A stretch of 64,000 nucleotides of DNA. Source: Cafeteria roenbergensis. Taxonomy: Eukaryota > Sar > Bigyra > Bicosoecida > Cafeteriaceae. The translations under genes were made by a program, and so were the position numbers. Where the stretch lies: assembly GCA_008330645.1 (NCBI GenBank), contig VLTN01000020.1, positions 310,001 to 374,000 of the forward strand. The letters run 5' to 3'. Positions 43,236-54,557 of the stretch are shown here, in pieces; position 1 is the stretch's first letter, and each line of letters begins with the position of its first letter. The notes under the pieces were generated by a model, which was not told the origin of the DNA, ran no database searches, and saw nothing but the letters and a program-made list of their open reading frames with translations.

Positions 43236-45774
43236 GTCCTGGGACCGGGATTCGGCGGACGGCTCCACGGCAAGCCAAGCCATGCGGCATCGTGACGAGG
43301 GCGCGGCGGGGCGTCGAGCCGGGGAGCCGCAGAGCGATGCCGGCCCGATGGGGGGCGAGTACATCACCGGCCGCAGCGCCGTGTTCAGCCGGGCGCCATC
43401 GGCGGACGTGCCAGCCACCGGCAGCGCTGCCGTCAGGCTGCCGCCCGCGGCCCCCAGCTCCTTCACGCTGCCGCCCATCGCCAGAGCCAGGCGGGCCGGG
43501 GGAGGCGGCGCGGCGGCCACCCCAGTGCGCGCCGCGGAGTCGCGGCACGGGGAAGAGCTCCTGGGCGCCGCGGCTGGTCTCGGGGCAGGAGCTGCGTCGT
43601 CGGCCGACGGCCGGGATTTGCCGGAGGAGTCAAGCCGAAGCGGCTCGGGCAGAGCCAGTGAAACGGACCGGCGAGACCGGCTCTACTCCCCACTTCATGC
43701 TCTGCCAGCCACTCTTCGCCCCGGTGCCGCGCAGACGCCTGCCCCCGCCTCGCAAGGGGCGGGCGCAGCGCATCGGCCGTCGTTGGGCCGCCCGTCCGGG
43801 CCCCTTGATCCGCGGGGCGGCGAAACCGCCGGATCCGCGACGGCGTCCTCGCTTGGGCAAGAGCTGCGCCAGCCCCGCCCCGGGCCCGAGGAGCACGTTT
43901 CGGCGCCTTGGTCACGGACCTCCTCCCGGGGCGGCAGCGAGGGCGGCTGGGACAGCGCGGGCCTGGCTCTGCCAGGGACGGTGGTGTCCGACCACCTTGC
44001 GCCGGACCCTGCCGCAGGTGTGACGTGGCGTGTTCGCTCGCTGCGGCCCGGGGAGGCGGGCTCAGCAGGAGGGAGGGTCACGGCCGGGCGGCTTGGTGCT
44101 GCCGGCGGCTCAGCGCACTCGCGTGGCGGCGATGCCCTCGCTCTCCCGGGCGAGTCGATCGTCGGGCAGCTGTCCGCCCCAGCGGGGGCGAGGCACGGGG
44201 CGACGGCGCGCGGGGCCGGCGAGCGCGACAGGCAGCACCCTGACCCCAGGCAGCCAGCCTGGGGTGCTCGCCTCGCTGGCGCTTCGCTTGGTGGAAGATC
44301 GGGACCCGCGGGCGCCCGGGCAGCCTCGGCGTCGGGTGGGGACGAGGAGGAGCCGTCCCGGGCACCTGGTGGCCCGCTGGAGGAGGCGTGGGGTGGTCGG
44401 GAGCCGACTGGCAGAGCCTCCTCGTTGGGGCAGAGCCTCGAGGAGGTAGAGCTGCTGGCCGATTCCCTGGTGGGCGGCGACGACGTCGGTGGCGGGTGGG
44501 TGGGCGCCGAGCGTGGGCAGCTTCGAGGAGTGCCTTCCCGGGCTGCTGGCGCGGACGGCTCTGCCGGCGGGCTTGGCCGCTCGTGGCTGGGTCGTTCCGG
44601 CGATGGCGCTTGTCCGGACGACGCCAATGCAGAGGTCGCCGACGGGGACGGGGCCGGGGCCGGGGATGGGGATGATGGCTCTGCTCCGGGCTCATGGGAC
44701 GCACAGGAGGAGGAGCAGGAGGGGGACGCTGACGACGAGGGCTTGGACGAGGCTGGGGAAAGCACGCTTCCGGGCATGGCCGCGGACTGGGGATACGACC
44801 GGGCGGCAGCTGCGGGCCAAGCGACCCGCCAGCCGCACAGCCGCTCTGCCTCCCCGGCCGCGGCAGAGGCGCCGGCGGTCGCGCAGGAACCCACCGGCTT
44901 TGCTGGCACGCCCGGCAGGGCCGGGGCTGTGTTTGACTGGGAGGGAGACTTGTACGACCACCCCGTGGCTCCGGAGAGTCCCTCTCCGCCGCGCGGCACC
45001 GGCTCTGCATCCGGCTCTGCCAGTGGTTGGGGGCGGGGCGCTTCCGCGGCAGCAGCAGCGAGGCCCGTGGGCCTGGCTTGGGACTCCCCCGTGGACACTG
45101 GAGCCTCTCCCAGCCGCGGCGGTGGCCGGTTCCGTGGCGGCGATGAGGACGACAACGACGACCACACCTGGTCCCCAGACTCGTTCTCGGCGCGTTCGGC
45201 GAATCGCGGCGCCGAGGCGTCCACGTCGGCTGACCCTCCCTCGGCCTATGCCGAGCTTACCTCTCAAGGCGCTCCAAGGCACGATGCCACGTCACGCACT
45301 GCAGCGAGGCTGTGTGCTGCGCTTGAGGCCGCGGCGGCGCTGCCGTCGGCGTCAGGGCTCATGGGTGCTGCGGAGGCGGCCGGGGCGGGCAGCATTGCGG
45401 CGGCGCAATCGCCGGCCGCCTCCTCGCCGGCACGCAACAGTGGCGCCGCGCGGTGGGCACCGTCTCAGCGGCCTGCGCCGCCCGGTGCCACGGCCTCGTC
45501 GCGGGAAGGGAGCGACGCACTCGCCTCGCTGTTGCGAGAGCGTCGGGCTCTGCTCGCGAGGGCCGGAGCCGCGGCGGATGAGTGCGCCGCGGAGCTGTCC
45601 GCGGAGCAGGGCGAGTGTCTCGCGGCGGCGCTGAGCGGCCCGGCGGGGTCCGCTGCCAAGGACAGGCTCGAGGCTCTGCCATCCTCCCGCCAGTTCCTCG
45701 TGTTCCGCGTGATGCACGCGGCGGGCAAGCTCCGGGAGAACGCCGAGCGACTCCGCGCCGCGATGCGGCGGTGA
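39295..45774 (+). CDS. NEK-like Ser/Thr protein kinase with a very long disordered tail
   Basis: Exons 39295..39423 and 39733..45774 give 2056 aa. The intron (309 nt, GTGAGC...TTGCAG) is a multiple of three, so the frame stays open through it. Removing it restores the kinase glycine loop (LGRGSFGAVF then ARRHADGAQYVIKK). Kinase motifs: catalytic loop HRDLKTANVFL (about 150), magnesium motif DLG (about 238, not DFG), GTPFYLSPEL (about 257) and DVWALGCILYEL; the domain ends near 353. About 65 Ser/Gly/Glu-rich residues are inserted between the catalytic loop and DLG. NEK kinases act on cilia, centrosomes and mitosis. The tail of about 1,700 residues is low complexity, with Gly and Asp runs and no folded domain until a C-terminal helical segment (about 1985-2055). 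Its DNA carries the GGCAGAGCC motif. Confidence 0.88.
42688..42747 (+). repeat. 15-bp tandem repeat built on GGCAGAGCC
   Basis: Four head-to-tail 15-bp units beginning at 42688, 42703, 42718 and 42733. Each starts GGCAGAG and encodes Gly-Arg-Ala-Thr-Leu/Phe; the fourth is degenerate. Confidence 0.9.
43195..43233 (+). repeat. (GAC)13 trinucleotide repeat
   Basis: Thirteen uninterrupted GAC codons giving an Asp run in the kinase tail. A pure codon run of this kind is prone to slippage and length polymorphism. Confidence 0.95.
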
Positions 45775-46094
45775 TGGAGCAAGCGCTGTGCCGTCGGGCA
45801 CAGTTCCGCGCTAGCCGTGCCTTCTGTGTGTGTGTGAGTCGGGGCGCGCGCGACCAAGCAGCGTTTGCCCGCGCCGCAGCCTCGTGTCGGGATTGCTTGC
45901 GTTGTGGCGGCGAACGCTGGAGTCGTGTGGCGCGGAGCGAGCGGCCTCGTTGCCGGCACGCGCAATTGCAGGAAGCACGTTGTGTGAGACGCGGCCCCGA
46001 CGCCGACACGCACTCGGTGCGGCAGAGCCAAACTTGGCATGGTCGCCGACCGCACGCGAGCATGAAGTCGCCCGGAAAAGGCTTGACGCGTCGC
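45775..46094. other. Convergent 3' intergenic region
   Basis: 320 bp between the stops of the kinase (plus) and AP-1 gamma (minus). It contains a short GT run near 45829 and an exact GGCAGAGCC at 46021-46029. No gene seen. Confidence 0.5.
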
Positions 46095-49000
46095 TCACAC
46101 TTGGGGGAGAGCGCCTGTGACGTCAGCCTTGTGCACAGCCTTGGTGCCTCCGGCGGGGACGCACTGCACGCGCAGCATGACCTTGAAGGGCTTGGTCCCG
46201 CGCTGGGGGTTGGTGACGCGGACGTCGCGTTGCACCGGCCCGGGGGCCCCGTCGGGGATGGTGGACCCGCTGGGCGGCGAGAAGGCCTGGCGCATGTACT
46301 TTGCGACGGCTGACTCCAGGACGATTCCGGAGATGGGGCCGGCGGGCGCGGCGGGGCTGCGGTATGCGCGCATGGTGACCACCGCGGAGGTGCTGTCTGC
46401 TGGGTCCAGGCGCAGTTGCAGCGTGACGCGGAGAGGCCCAAAGCTGAATGCTTCCTCTTCCGGGAAGGCCGACGGGGGCGCCGCGGCGGGAGCCGGCACC
46501 GGCGCAAAGGCGCCAGCAGCCGGAGCGGCGCCGGGCCCGCCGCCCATGTGCGGGTGGAGGGTGGCGGGCGAAGGCGCGTGGGTGGCGGGGGCGGCGATGG
46601 CCCCGGGCCCGGCCGCGAAGAGAGCGTCGAGGTTGAGCCCTGCAGCGCCCCCTCCCATGGCGGGGGCGCCGCTGGCGGGAGCACCTGCGCCCGACGACGC
46701 GGCGGCTGCGGCTGTGGCGGCGCCGCCGGCAGCGGGGCCCGGCCCGAACAGGTCCGCCACCCCGCCGTCGGCGCCGAGGTCCTCGTCTGCGTCCGCGGGC
46801 GGGGAGGCCGAGGGCCCGCCCCCGAAGAGGTCGAGGAGGCTGCCCTCGTCGTCCACCGCCTCGGCAGTCTTGGTGGCCGCCCGGTTGGCCTGCTGGTCGT
46901 CCGCGGTCGCCCCCGTGGCTTCCATCGCCCGCATGCCAGCCGCGAGACCAGTGCCTCCGGCGCGGCCCTCGTCGTCGTCCACGTCATCGGACAAGCCCGC
47001 GATCACGTCCTCGTCGCCCCCGGCTGCCTCCGCCGCAGCGGACGACTCCCACTTGAGCCGGCGCACCGCATCGGCCGTCAGGGCCGGAATGGGCGCCAGG
47101 ATGTCCGCGCGGACGTCGGCAAGGTCCTCGCTGGACAGCGCGAGGAACTCCACCGAGCGGGCCTGGAGCTCCTGGTTGAGCGACGTCTGGAAGGTGGCGA
47201 GGTGACCCCTCGCGGTTTCCACCACGTCGGCCGGCAGCTGCGCCGGCGGAATCTTCGCCAGGAGCTTGGACAGGGCCGTCAAGGTGACGCCCTTGATCTC
47301 GGTTCCAGCCTTGTGGTGCGTCAGGAGGGACCCGAGGACGTCGACGAGCTCCTTGGGCGTGCGGGCCCTTCCGCGTGGGCCGACGGGGATGACCGAGTCG
47401 TCGGGGCCCTCGGGCAGCGGGGGCGGGTCGGAGGTGAGCTCGGCCGCGAACTCGCCGATGCACCACGCGGCGATGAGCAGGAGGGGCGCCTGGCAGTCGG
47501 GAGACGAGGAGTTCTCGGAAAGCATCTCCGCGCACTTGTGGGCGAGCGATGCCTGCGTGTCATCGCCGGGGGCAGCGGTGACCTGCGGCAGAGGCGCCGA
47601 AAGCACGAGGGGCAGACACGAGGGGAGGGCGGCGTTGCTGGTTGCACGGGTCTCGCTGCTCGTGAGGGAAGTTTTTTTTTTTTCGGGGGCTGTTCGGGGC
47701 GGGGGGGAAGTGGAACGAGCCTGGCGGGCCGGGCTGACCCAACGCCGAGGCCGCGGGCGAGCATTTCGCTTGCGCGGGCGGGCGGTCGCGCGTGCGCGCC
47801 TGCGGAGGGCAGCGGCTCACCAGGTAGATGAGGCGGCGCACGACGTCACGCCTCGCAGCCTCGCCCCTGACCGCGATGAGCACGAGGAGGGTGTCTGCCT
47901 CCCAGCGCATGGAGGGCGCGAACCTGCGCGCGGCAGAGGCCACGCGCGCGCAGACAGCGGCTCGCTCGTCCTTCTCGGCGATGACGGCGTAGTTGACCAT
48001 CTCGCCGGCCATGGAGAGGATGTTGGTGCTGTCCGTGAGAGCGTACACAAGGTCGAGGGCGCGGCGCCGGATGGAGGAGTCGGCGTCGCGGAGGCAGGCC
48101 ACGATGGTGGTGCGGTGGCGGGCCACGGCAGGGAGGTCCTTGTCGACGATGTGGCAGAGCGTGTTGAGCGCAACGTAGCGAATGTTGTTCTCCTTGTTGA
48201 GGAGGAAGCGACCGAGGATGTTGATCGCAAGGATGCGGAGGCCCTCCTCGGACTCGATCTCTGCGGGGCCACGGGGCAGTCAGGGCGCGGACGGTGTGCG
48301 GCGGGCGGGGGGGCGCTTCGGTTGGGATGGCGCGCGCGCGCCTGGTCGGGCCGCAGCAGCTGCTCGCCCGAGCGAGCCGGTCAGCGTCCGTATGCGGCGC
48401 GACAGCGGCCTGCGGGCCGGCGGGCTCACCGAGAATGCACTGGACTGCATCGTAGAGGATAGCGTTGCCGGCCACACGGGACGCGTCCGTGTGGGTGGCC
48501 ACCTGCGCGAGGACGTCGTTCATCTGCTCCGAGGCCACGCTGTTGTCCCGCCCGAGCACGCGCAGGAGCGAGAGCAGCCGGCTCTGCGAAGAAGCGGCAG
48601 CCGCATTCAGAGGGACAGGGCAGGGCTTCATGATTCATGAGGCCGCGGCCGTGGGAGGCGGAGGCGGGGAGCTGGGTGCGGGCGAGTCGCGCCGATGCTG
48701 AGGGGCGGCCCGCGCGAGAGAGGCGCTGGGCCAGGGAGGTGGACGTGGGTGGACGTGGGCGGGGAGGCAGGCATGACGCGACGAGGCAACGGGCGCGACA
48801 AGCAAGCTCTCACCTGCAGGAAGGGGTCGCAAACCCGCCCGATGGTGTAGTTGGGAACGTTTGTGGAGACAACGAGCTTGCGAAGCAGCTTGGCGAGGTG
48901 GGGCACCGCCTTGGAAAAGCGAGGGATGACGGCGGGCTTCATGCGAGCCATGTGCCACATGAGGGTCGTGCCGGTCATGATGGTGGCGTGGGTGCGGTCG

Positions 49001-49856
49001 GTGAGGAGGCCCACGACGCGAGGGATGAAGTCGTCGATGAGCTCTGGGGCAGACTGCGCGGGGCGCGGCGGGGCGTTGCAGCCGCAAGCGGGAGCGGGAA
49101 ATCGTTGGGGACCAGCCGCAGTCGCTCGCAGCGCGCCAGGGCCGCTGAAAGATGGGCGCAGGTCGCTGCCTCGCGCCTCTGGCCGCACTGACCGCCCCGC
49201 TCCCCAAGGGCTAAGGCCGCCTGCTCCCGCCGACCCGCCGCCACTTCGCGACCAGCAACAGCGCGCGCGCGGGCCTCCTTGAAGGGGGAGAGCGGGATGC
49301 TGCGGCCACAGCATGCGCGGGCGGGGGGTCTCACCTTGAAGAGGCGGATGCAGGTCAGCGCTGCCTTCTTGCGCGTCAGCGGCGGCCCGGACGCCAGGTG
49401 CCGCTCCACATGCCGGTGAAGGTCGCGTGCCATGTCCGCAGACGCAATGTTCGCCAGCGTGGCGAGCGCCAGGGAGTTCACGAAGGGACTCTCGTCCTGC
49501 AGGTCGCGGCTGAGCTGGTGCGTCACGAGCGTGAGCACGGAGGCGCTCTCGTCCAGCAGCAGCATAAGGCCCAGGTACCCGACGCGCTTCTCGTGGAAGC
49601 TGGGGGATGCGCTCATCTTGACGCACTCCATCTGCGCCCAGTGCGTGCTGTGGCCCATCATGTGCGCAAACATGAGCTTGAGCATGTTCCGTTCGCGGAA
49701 CGGCGTCGCCCCGACGCGGCCGCGGCGCTTCCCGCCGGCCTCCTCGCGAAGGGCGTTGCGAATTTGGGCGCACTCGTCCGTGATGCGGGCCCGCTCCGCC
49801 TCTGCGGTCTTGCAGGCCCGAACCTCGGTGATGAGGTCCGAGAGTCGGCAAGACAT
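46095..49856 (-). CDS. AP1G1: AP-1 complex subunit gamma (gamma-adaptin)
   Basis: Exons 49856..49335, 49053..48814, 48583..48430, 48260..47821 and 47582..46095 join in phase (0, 0, 1, 0) to 947 aa; all four donors are GTGAG. The trunk is diagnostic of gamma-adaptin: MSCRLSDLITEVRACKTAEA, EKRVGYLGLMLLLDE, ASEQMNDVLAQVATHTDAS, LRILAINILGRFLLNKENN, IAAWCIGEFAAEL. A Gly/Ala/Pro hinge (about 600-800) leads to a C-terminal gamma-ear (FGPLRVTLQLRLDP, FKVMLRVQCVPAGGTKAV). The protein is a large subunit of the clathrin adaptor that sorts cargo between trans-Golgi and endosomes. The hinge carries DDEGSLLDLFGG, which resembles an LLDLF-type clathrin box, and a second DLFG. Intron 4 contains a 12-nt T run (47672-47683). 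Confidence 0.95.
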
Positions 49857-51785
49857 TGCGAGCGAGGAGGCGGCGTCAGCCCTGGAGGGGGCAAGCAAGG
49901 CCTTTGCGCGGGTGGCCCGTTGCCTGGGGCGAGAGTTGGGCCGCGGGGCGGGGTCGCCCTGGGCTCTGGTCCCGCTGCGGTGCGCGTTCGGGGAGATCCT
50001 CGCGCCGGCAGAGCGCGCTGAAATTTGGGGCAAAAGGTCAATGTGTGGTGTGGCGGAGCCAGGACCGTCAACAGCTTGACTGTGCACGCATGGGCCAACG
50101 CTCTCGCCTTGCCCGTCCAGATGCACGAAAATCGCCAGCTCTGGAGCGCTCACGCGCCACGCCACCGGCATGCGGCGCTTGGGCATCGAATTCCGGCCCC
50201 GCAAGAGTGCGGGGCGTGCCACTGCGTTCGTTTTGCCGCCTCTCCCACGATTGCGGCAACTGCTTGGTGCTTGATTCTGGCCTTGCCCCCGCTGCTCGCA
50301 TCCCGCGGACCCGATGTGCAGCGCAGCACGGTTGCGGTGGTGGTGGTGGTGGTGTTTGGGCTTGCTCCACCGCAGCGACGCTCATGGCGGGAAGCAGCAT
50401 CATCCCAAAGCCGCCCCGCCCCCGCAAGTCCCCTGCCACTGCCACTCAGCCGTCTCGCGTGTTCATTAGTGCCTCCCATCGCGCCGAGTGCCGCGTCATG
50501 GTTGGTGGCGCACTTCCCCTTGGCTTTGGGGGCCACCTGCCTGATCGGCGCCGCGGCGACTTGTGATGCGCGCGACCCCTTCGCCCCGTGGGGCTGCCAT
50601 TCACCACGGCAAAACAGCGTGGCCGGGGCGCTGTTCCCGAGACGAGCGCTATTGTGTGCGCGATTGCGAAGGCCGACGCCGGGAGCGCGAGGCACCTGCC
50701 AGCCCCGCGCTCGCCACCCAGCCCCGCGGCGCGCCCCTGCACTCGCGAGCCTGCCGCGCGCACGAGGGAAGGGGCGGGTGCCGCGGGAGCCCGGCGCGCC
50801 AGGGGGGACGATCCGTCCCCGGCGCAGCGAGTGTGGCTCCGGGGCGCCGGCAGCAACCGAGGGAGTGTTCGCCGGCGGGCGCGTCGCTCCCCGTCACGGC
50901 ACGTTGGCTGCGCGTTCGGCGACGAGCAGCCCGGAAAACTGCGCCGGATGCCCGCTTCCGGCCCGTCTCCCGGCGGGTCGCCGGGCCCAACCCGGCCCAG
51001 TCGCCCGCACCGACGGAGTTCAGGCGCGGATGGGCGGCGGGGCGCCCCGCGGAGCGCCCAGGGCGCCGATTTCTGTGCTCCAGGCGCTCGGCAGAGCGCT
51101 TGCTTGCGCCCTCGCAGGACACTCCAGGCCTTGCGCGACGTCTCCGCCCCCGGACGTCGACAGCCCTGGATGGACGGACAGGTGAGCACATTCGCAAACC
51201 AGATTCGGTCTCGCATGCTGTAGCGTGGGCATGCCGTGGCCGCCTTTGGGCACTCGTTCACACATTGCAGGGTCGGGTGGAGCCTGGTCTGGCGGGTGGG
51301 GCGCGGCTGCCCCAGTGCCGCGCCGGCATGGGCCGCGCGCTGCAGGGGGCGGCCTGGGGGCATTGCTGCGGGGCGGGCGGGCCGCTGCCGGACGCCGCCA
51401 GGCGCCCGGCCACAGTCGCGTTTTCAAACGTGCACTGTTGCGCGACGGCTTGGGCAAGCCGCAGCTGGCGAGTGGCGCACCTCCGCTGCGCCGCAGCCGA
51501 CCCTGAGCCGCGCGGCGCCGTCCGCGCACGCCCAGCGAGCGGGCACGCGGTGCGGCCTGCCTCCCTGCAGCGCGCGGGCGGCTGGTGGGCGCTTGGGCGG
51601 GGGTCGGGGGCGGCGGAAAATTGTGCCCGCTCGCCAAGCAAAACCAACGACGGCCTCTTGGCGCTTGCGCTGCAAGGTTCTGGCTAAAGTCGCCCCGCCC
51701 CCCCCCCTCCCCCGCCGGCCAGAGCCGCGCCCAGCAAGGGCCGCTCCCGCTTGGCCCCCTGCCACGGCGCCGCCCACACCCACGC
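49857..51785. other. Long intergenic region between divergent genes
   Basis: About 1.9 kb between the AP-1 gamma start (minus) and the zinc-finger start (plus). It contains a (GGT)n-type run near 50336-50354. Open frames of 300-390 codons occur on both strands but have mixed, domain-free composition and no supported splicing. It may hold a long 5' UTR or regulatory sequence for the zinc-finger gene. Confidence 0.45.
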
Positions 51786-53470
51786 ATGCCCGCGGTGCCG
51801 CACTCGCTCCCCCGCGCGCAGACCGGCCAGGGCGACCGAAGCGGCCATATCGACGATGCTGCCGCAAGGGCAGCCGCTGCAGCTGCCGCGATGGTGGCCG
51901 CCCAGGTGACATCGGCCCCCATGGCTGCGTCGCTGGGCCTTCCCGGGCAGGGCACGTACGCCTCGGCGCCGACGGTGGCGAGCACAGCCGACGTTTCGCT
52001 CTCGGGCGAGATGGTGTTTCCGCTGCCGTCATCCACCGCGTCTTCGACCGCTGCGTCGGCCGCGTACGCCTCGCTGGCGAACAGCCACGGCCTCGACCAC
52101 GCTATGTTCGGCAGCTCACACGACGCGACGGCGGCGTTGCGAGCCGTCGGGATCGACATGGACGCCCCAATGTCGCTGCTGGGAGGCGGCGCGCACGGCA
52201 GCGCCAGCTCGGGCATGGACGCAAGCGAACCGCAAAGCCTAGAGGCAGCTGCAGCTGCTGCCGCTGCCTCGCTGGGCGGCTCCCTCGCTGACACAATCTC
52301 CGCCATCAACCGAGCAAGCGCGGAGTCGGCCGCCGCCGCCGCGGGAGGCAGCGCCCCCGGCGTGAGCGCGGGCCTCGGGATGCCCTCCGCAGCTGACTTC
52401 GCCGCCCTTGCCGGCCAGGACGCGGCTGCAGCGGCAGCCGCTGCGTCGGTCCTCGCCGCCTCCACCATGGGCGGGGCCCACCACGACGCCTCCGCCGCCG
52501 CGTCCTTCACGCCCACCAGCGGCGCCAGCGGCGGCGGTCGCTCGGGCGAGGCCATCTGCGCCCAGTGCGGCAAGCACCTCGCCTCCCAGCGCTCCCTGCA
52601 GCGCCACATTAAGACGGTGCACCAGAAGATCAAGGCCTTCGGCTGCGACGTCTGCTCCGCGCGCTTCACCGAGGCGGGGTCCCGCGACAGGCACGTTCGC
52701 ACCGTGCACAAGAACCTCCGGGAGTTCCGCTGCGAGCACTGCGGAAAGATGTTCTCCGAGGCGGGAAACCGCGACAGGCACGTCCGCACGGTGCACAAGG
52801 GCAAGGGGGACAAGGTCTTCTGCTGCCCCTACTGCAGGGTGTCCTTCGGCACGGCGCGCGCGCGAAACTCGCACATGCGGCAGACCCACGGAGGCATCCG
52901 GGACTACGCCTGCCCCGTGTGCCAGCGGCCCTTCCCCTCGGCCCGCGCCAGGGAAGCGCACTTCGAGACGGACCACCCCGGCCAGGAGATGACGCTGCCG
53001 CAGGGCGACCCGCGGGACCATGCCAGCGAGGACGGCGACAGCTCCCTCAACGGGAAGCACTCCCGCCACCACCACGACCTCGTCGGCCTCGGCCTCCCCT
53101 CCAGTGTGGCGGACCTCGGCGGCGACCCCCAGGCGGCCCACAACCAGCTCAGCGCGAGTTTCTTCGCAGACATTGAGGGCTTCGACCTGGCCATGCACGG
53201 GGGCACGGCCGAGCACTCGGACTCGGCGGCAGCGGCGGCCGCAGCGGCCGCAGCGGCAGCGGGCGCAGGCACTGGGGCCAACGCCATCGAAGCGGCGGCT
53301 GCAGCGGCGGCCTCGCTGGGCGGTCCGTTTGAGGGCCTGGCGATGGCCGACGACGCGGCGGCAGCAGCGCTCGCGACTGCCAGCTCTGCCGACCTGTCCT
53401 TCGCCTCGGGGCACGACGCCTTCAACCAGCAGCTCCTCTTTCACTTCCAGCAGCAGCAACAACAACATCA

Positions 53471-53505
<35 letters not shown>

Positions 53506-54071
53506 AACAGCAGCTGCTCCAACAAGCCGCGGCCTCTGCGGCAGCAGCAGCAGCAGCGGCGGCGGCGGCCACAGCAGCGTCCAGCCCCAGCGCGCCGCCC
53601 TCCCCCAAGCGCGCCCGCTCGGACTTCAGCGTCAGCATGGGCCTGCCCTCTGGCTTGCCCTCGCACGGCTTCGCGGCCTCGGATCACTTCTCCACGGCCA
53701 TGCTCTCCTTTGCCCAGGCGAGCACCGCCGCGCCCTCCTCCGGGCCGAGCGTGCTCTCCCTCCCCTCCTCGTCGGCCACTGGTGCGGCGGCGGTATCCGC
53801 TGGCGCCCCTGCGTCGGCCCTGCAGCCGCCCGCGCTGCCCTCCGCTTCGGCTGCGGCTTCCAGCTTCGAGCACCACCACCCCCACTCCGCCGGCATCGAC
53901 CAGCTGACTCTCGACGCGGCCGCCGCTGCCGCCACAAACAGCGTTATGCAGACAGGCCTTGGTGTCCTCGGGCAGGGAGGGGCCAGTGACCCCCTCAGCG
54001 ACCTTGTGCTGGCGCAGCATGCCTCGCACAGCGGCAGCGGCCTCAACGGGGTGTACGGCGGCCTGTCCTAG
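51786..54071 (+). CDS. C2H2 zinc-finger protein with poly-Ala and poly-Gln tracts
   Basis: Single exon, 761 aa from the ATG at 51786; the next in-frame ATG (51891) is also possible. Five consecutive C2H2 fingers span about residues 257-400: CAQCGKHLASQRSLQRH, CDVCSARFTEAGSRDRH, CEHCGKMFSEAGNRDRH, CPYCRVSFGTARARNSH and CPVCQRPFPSARAREAH, each with C-x2-C and a second His after four or five residues. Fingers 2 and 3 are nearly duplicate. This predicts a sequence-specific DNA-binding transcription factor. The flanks are Ala-rich, with an N-terminal Ala run, a long Gln tract (about 555-580) and a basic PSPKRARSD segment that may aid nuclear import. The target is unknown. The large 1.9 kb upstream region fits a regulated gene. 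Confidence 0.9.
53448..53514 (+). repeat. CAG/CAA repeat encoding poly-Gln
   Basis: A run of CAG and CAA codons with a single His interruption in the zinc-finger protein. CAA interruptions break it into shorter pure CAG blocks, which normally reduces slippage. It is followed by an Ala-rich (GCA/GCG) stretch. Confidence 0.95.
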
Positions 54072-54557
54072 CTCACCGCCGCCTGCTCCCCGCCCCACGA
54101 TGCGTGTCACTTTTTCCACTATCCAGGCCCCGCCGCACAGCCCACCTGCCGTCCCTCTCTCGTTGCTCTTCGTTGGCCAGCGCCCACGCTGCGGCACCTG
54201 CCGTCGCCCCGGCCCCGGCTCCGGGGCGAGCTTTGTTGCTGCCCCTCGCGGACGAGGCTTCTTGGCCGAGGGCCTGTTTGCGTGTCCCTGCCAGAGCGGC
54301 TGCGCCAGCCACTTGCGCGCTCGGTCGCAGCCGCCTGCCAGCCAACTGTGTTTGCCTCCAGCGCGCCTCGTCCTAGAGCGCATGCGCGTGTGTGGCCCTC
54401 CGCTTCTCGGATGCGGCACCCCGACGCAGCCGCGGCGGGCGAATTCGCGAGCCGAACCAACGCAGCCACGAATGACTTCCTACGCACACAAGCACTGCAG
54501 GCCCACCAGCGGCCAGATTTAACCGTGGCCAGGAGGGGGATGGCACCTGCTTCGAGG
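54072..54557. other. Convergent 3' intergenic region
   Basis: 486 bp between the stops of the zinc-finger gene (plus) and the membrane-protein gene (minus). No repeat, RNA gene or coding exon recognised. Confidence 0.45.

Larger units (their letters stand above)
39966..45680. repeat. Dispersed 9-bp motif GGCAGAGCC / GGCTCTGCC
   Basis: By eye I count 19 exact copies within the kinase gene. GGCAGAGCC starts at 40107, 40173, 41175, 41215, 42067, 42688, 42703, 42718, 43648, 44410 and 44429. Its reverse complement starts at 39966, 40542, 41599, 42142, 43965, 44557, 45013 and 45672. Copies fall in all three reading frames (Gly-Arg-Ala/Gly-Ser-Ala, Ala-Glu-Pro/Ala-Leu-Pro, Gln-Ser-Leu). One more lies just downstream at 46021, outside coding sequence. 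Confidence 0.8.

Noticed and set aside
50025-51687. Possible extra genes between AP-1 gamma and the zinc-finger gene
   Set aside because: Frames of 300-390 codons overlap on both strands, lack domains and show no phase-consistent splicing.
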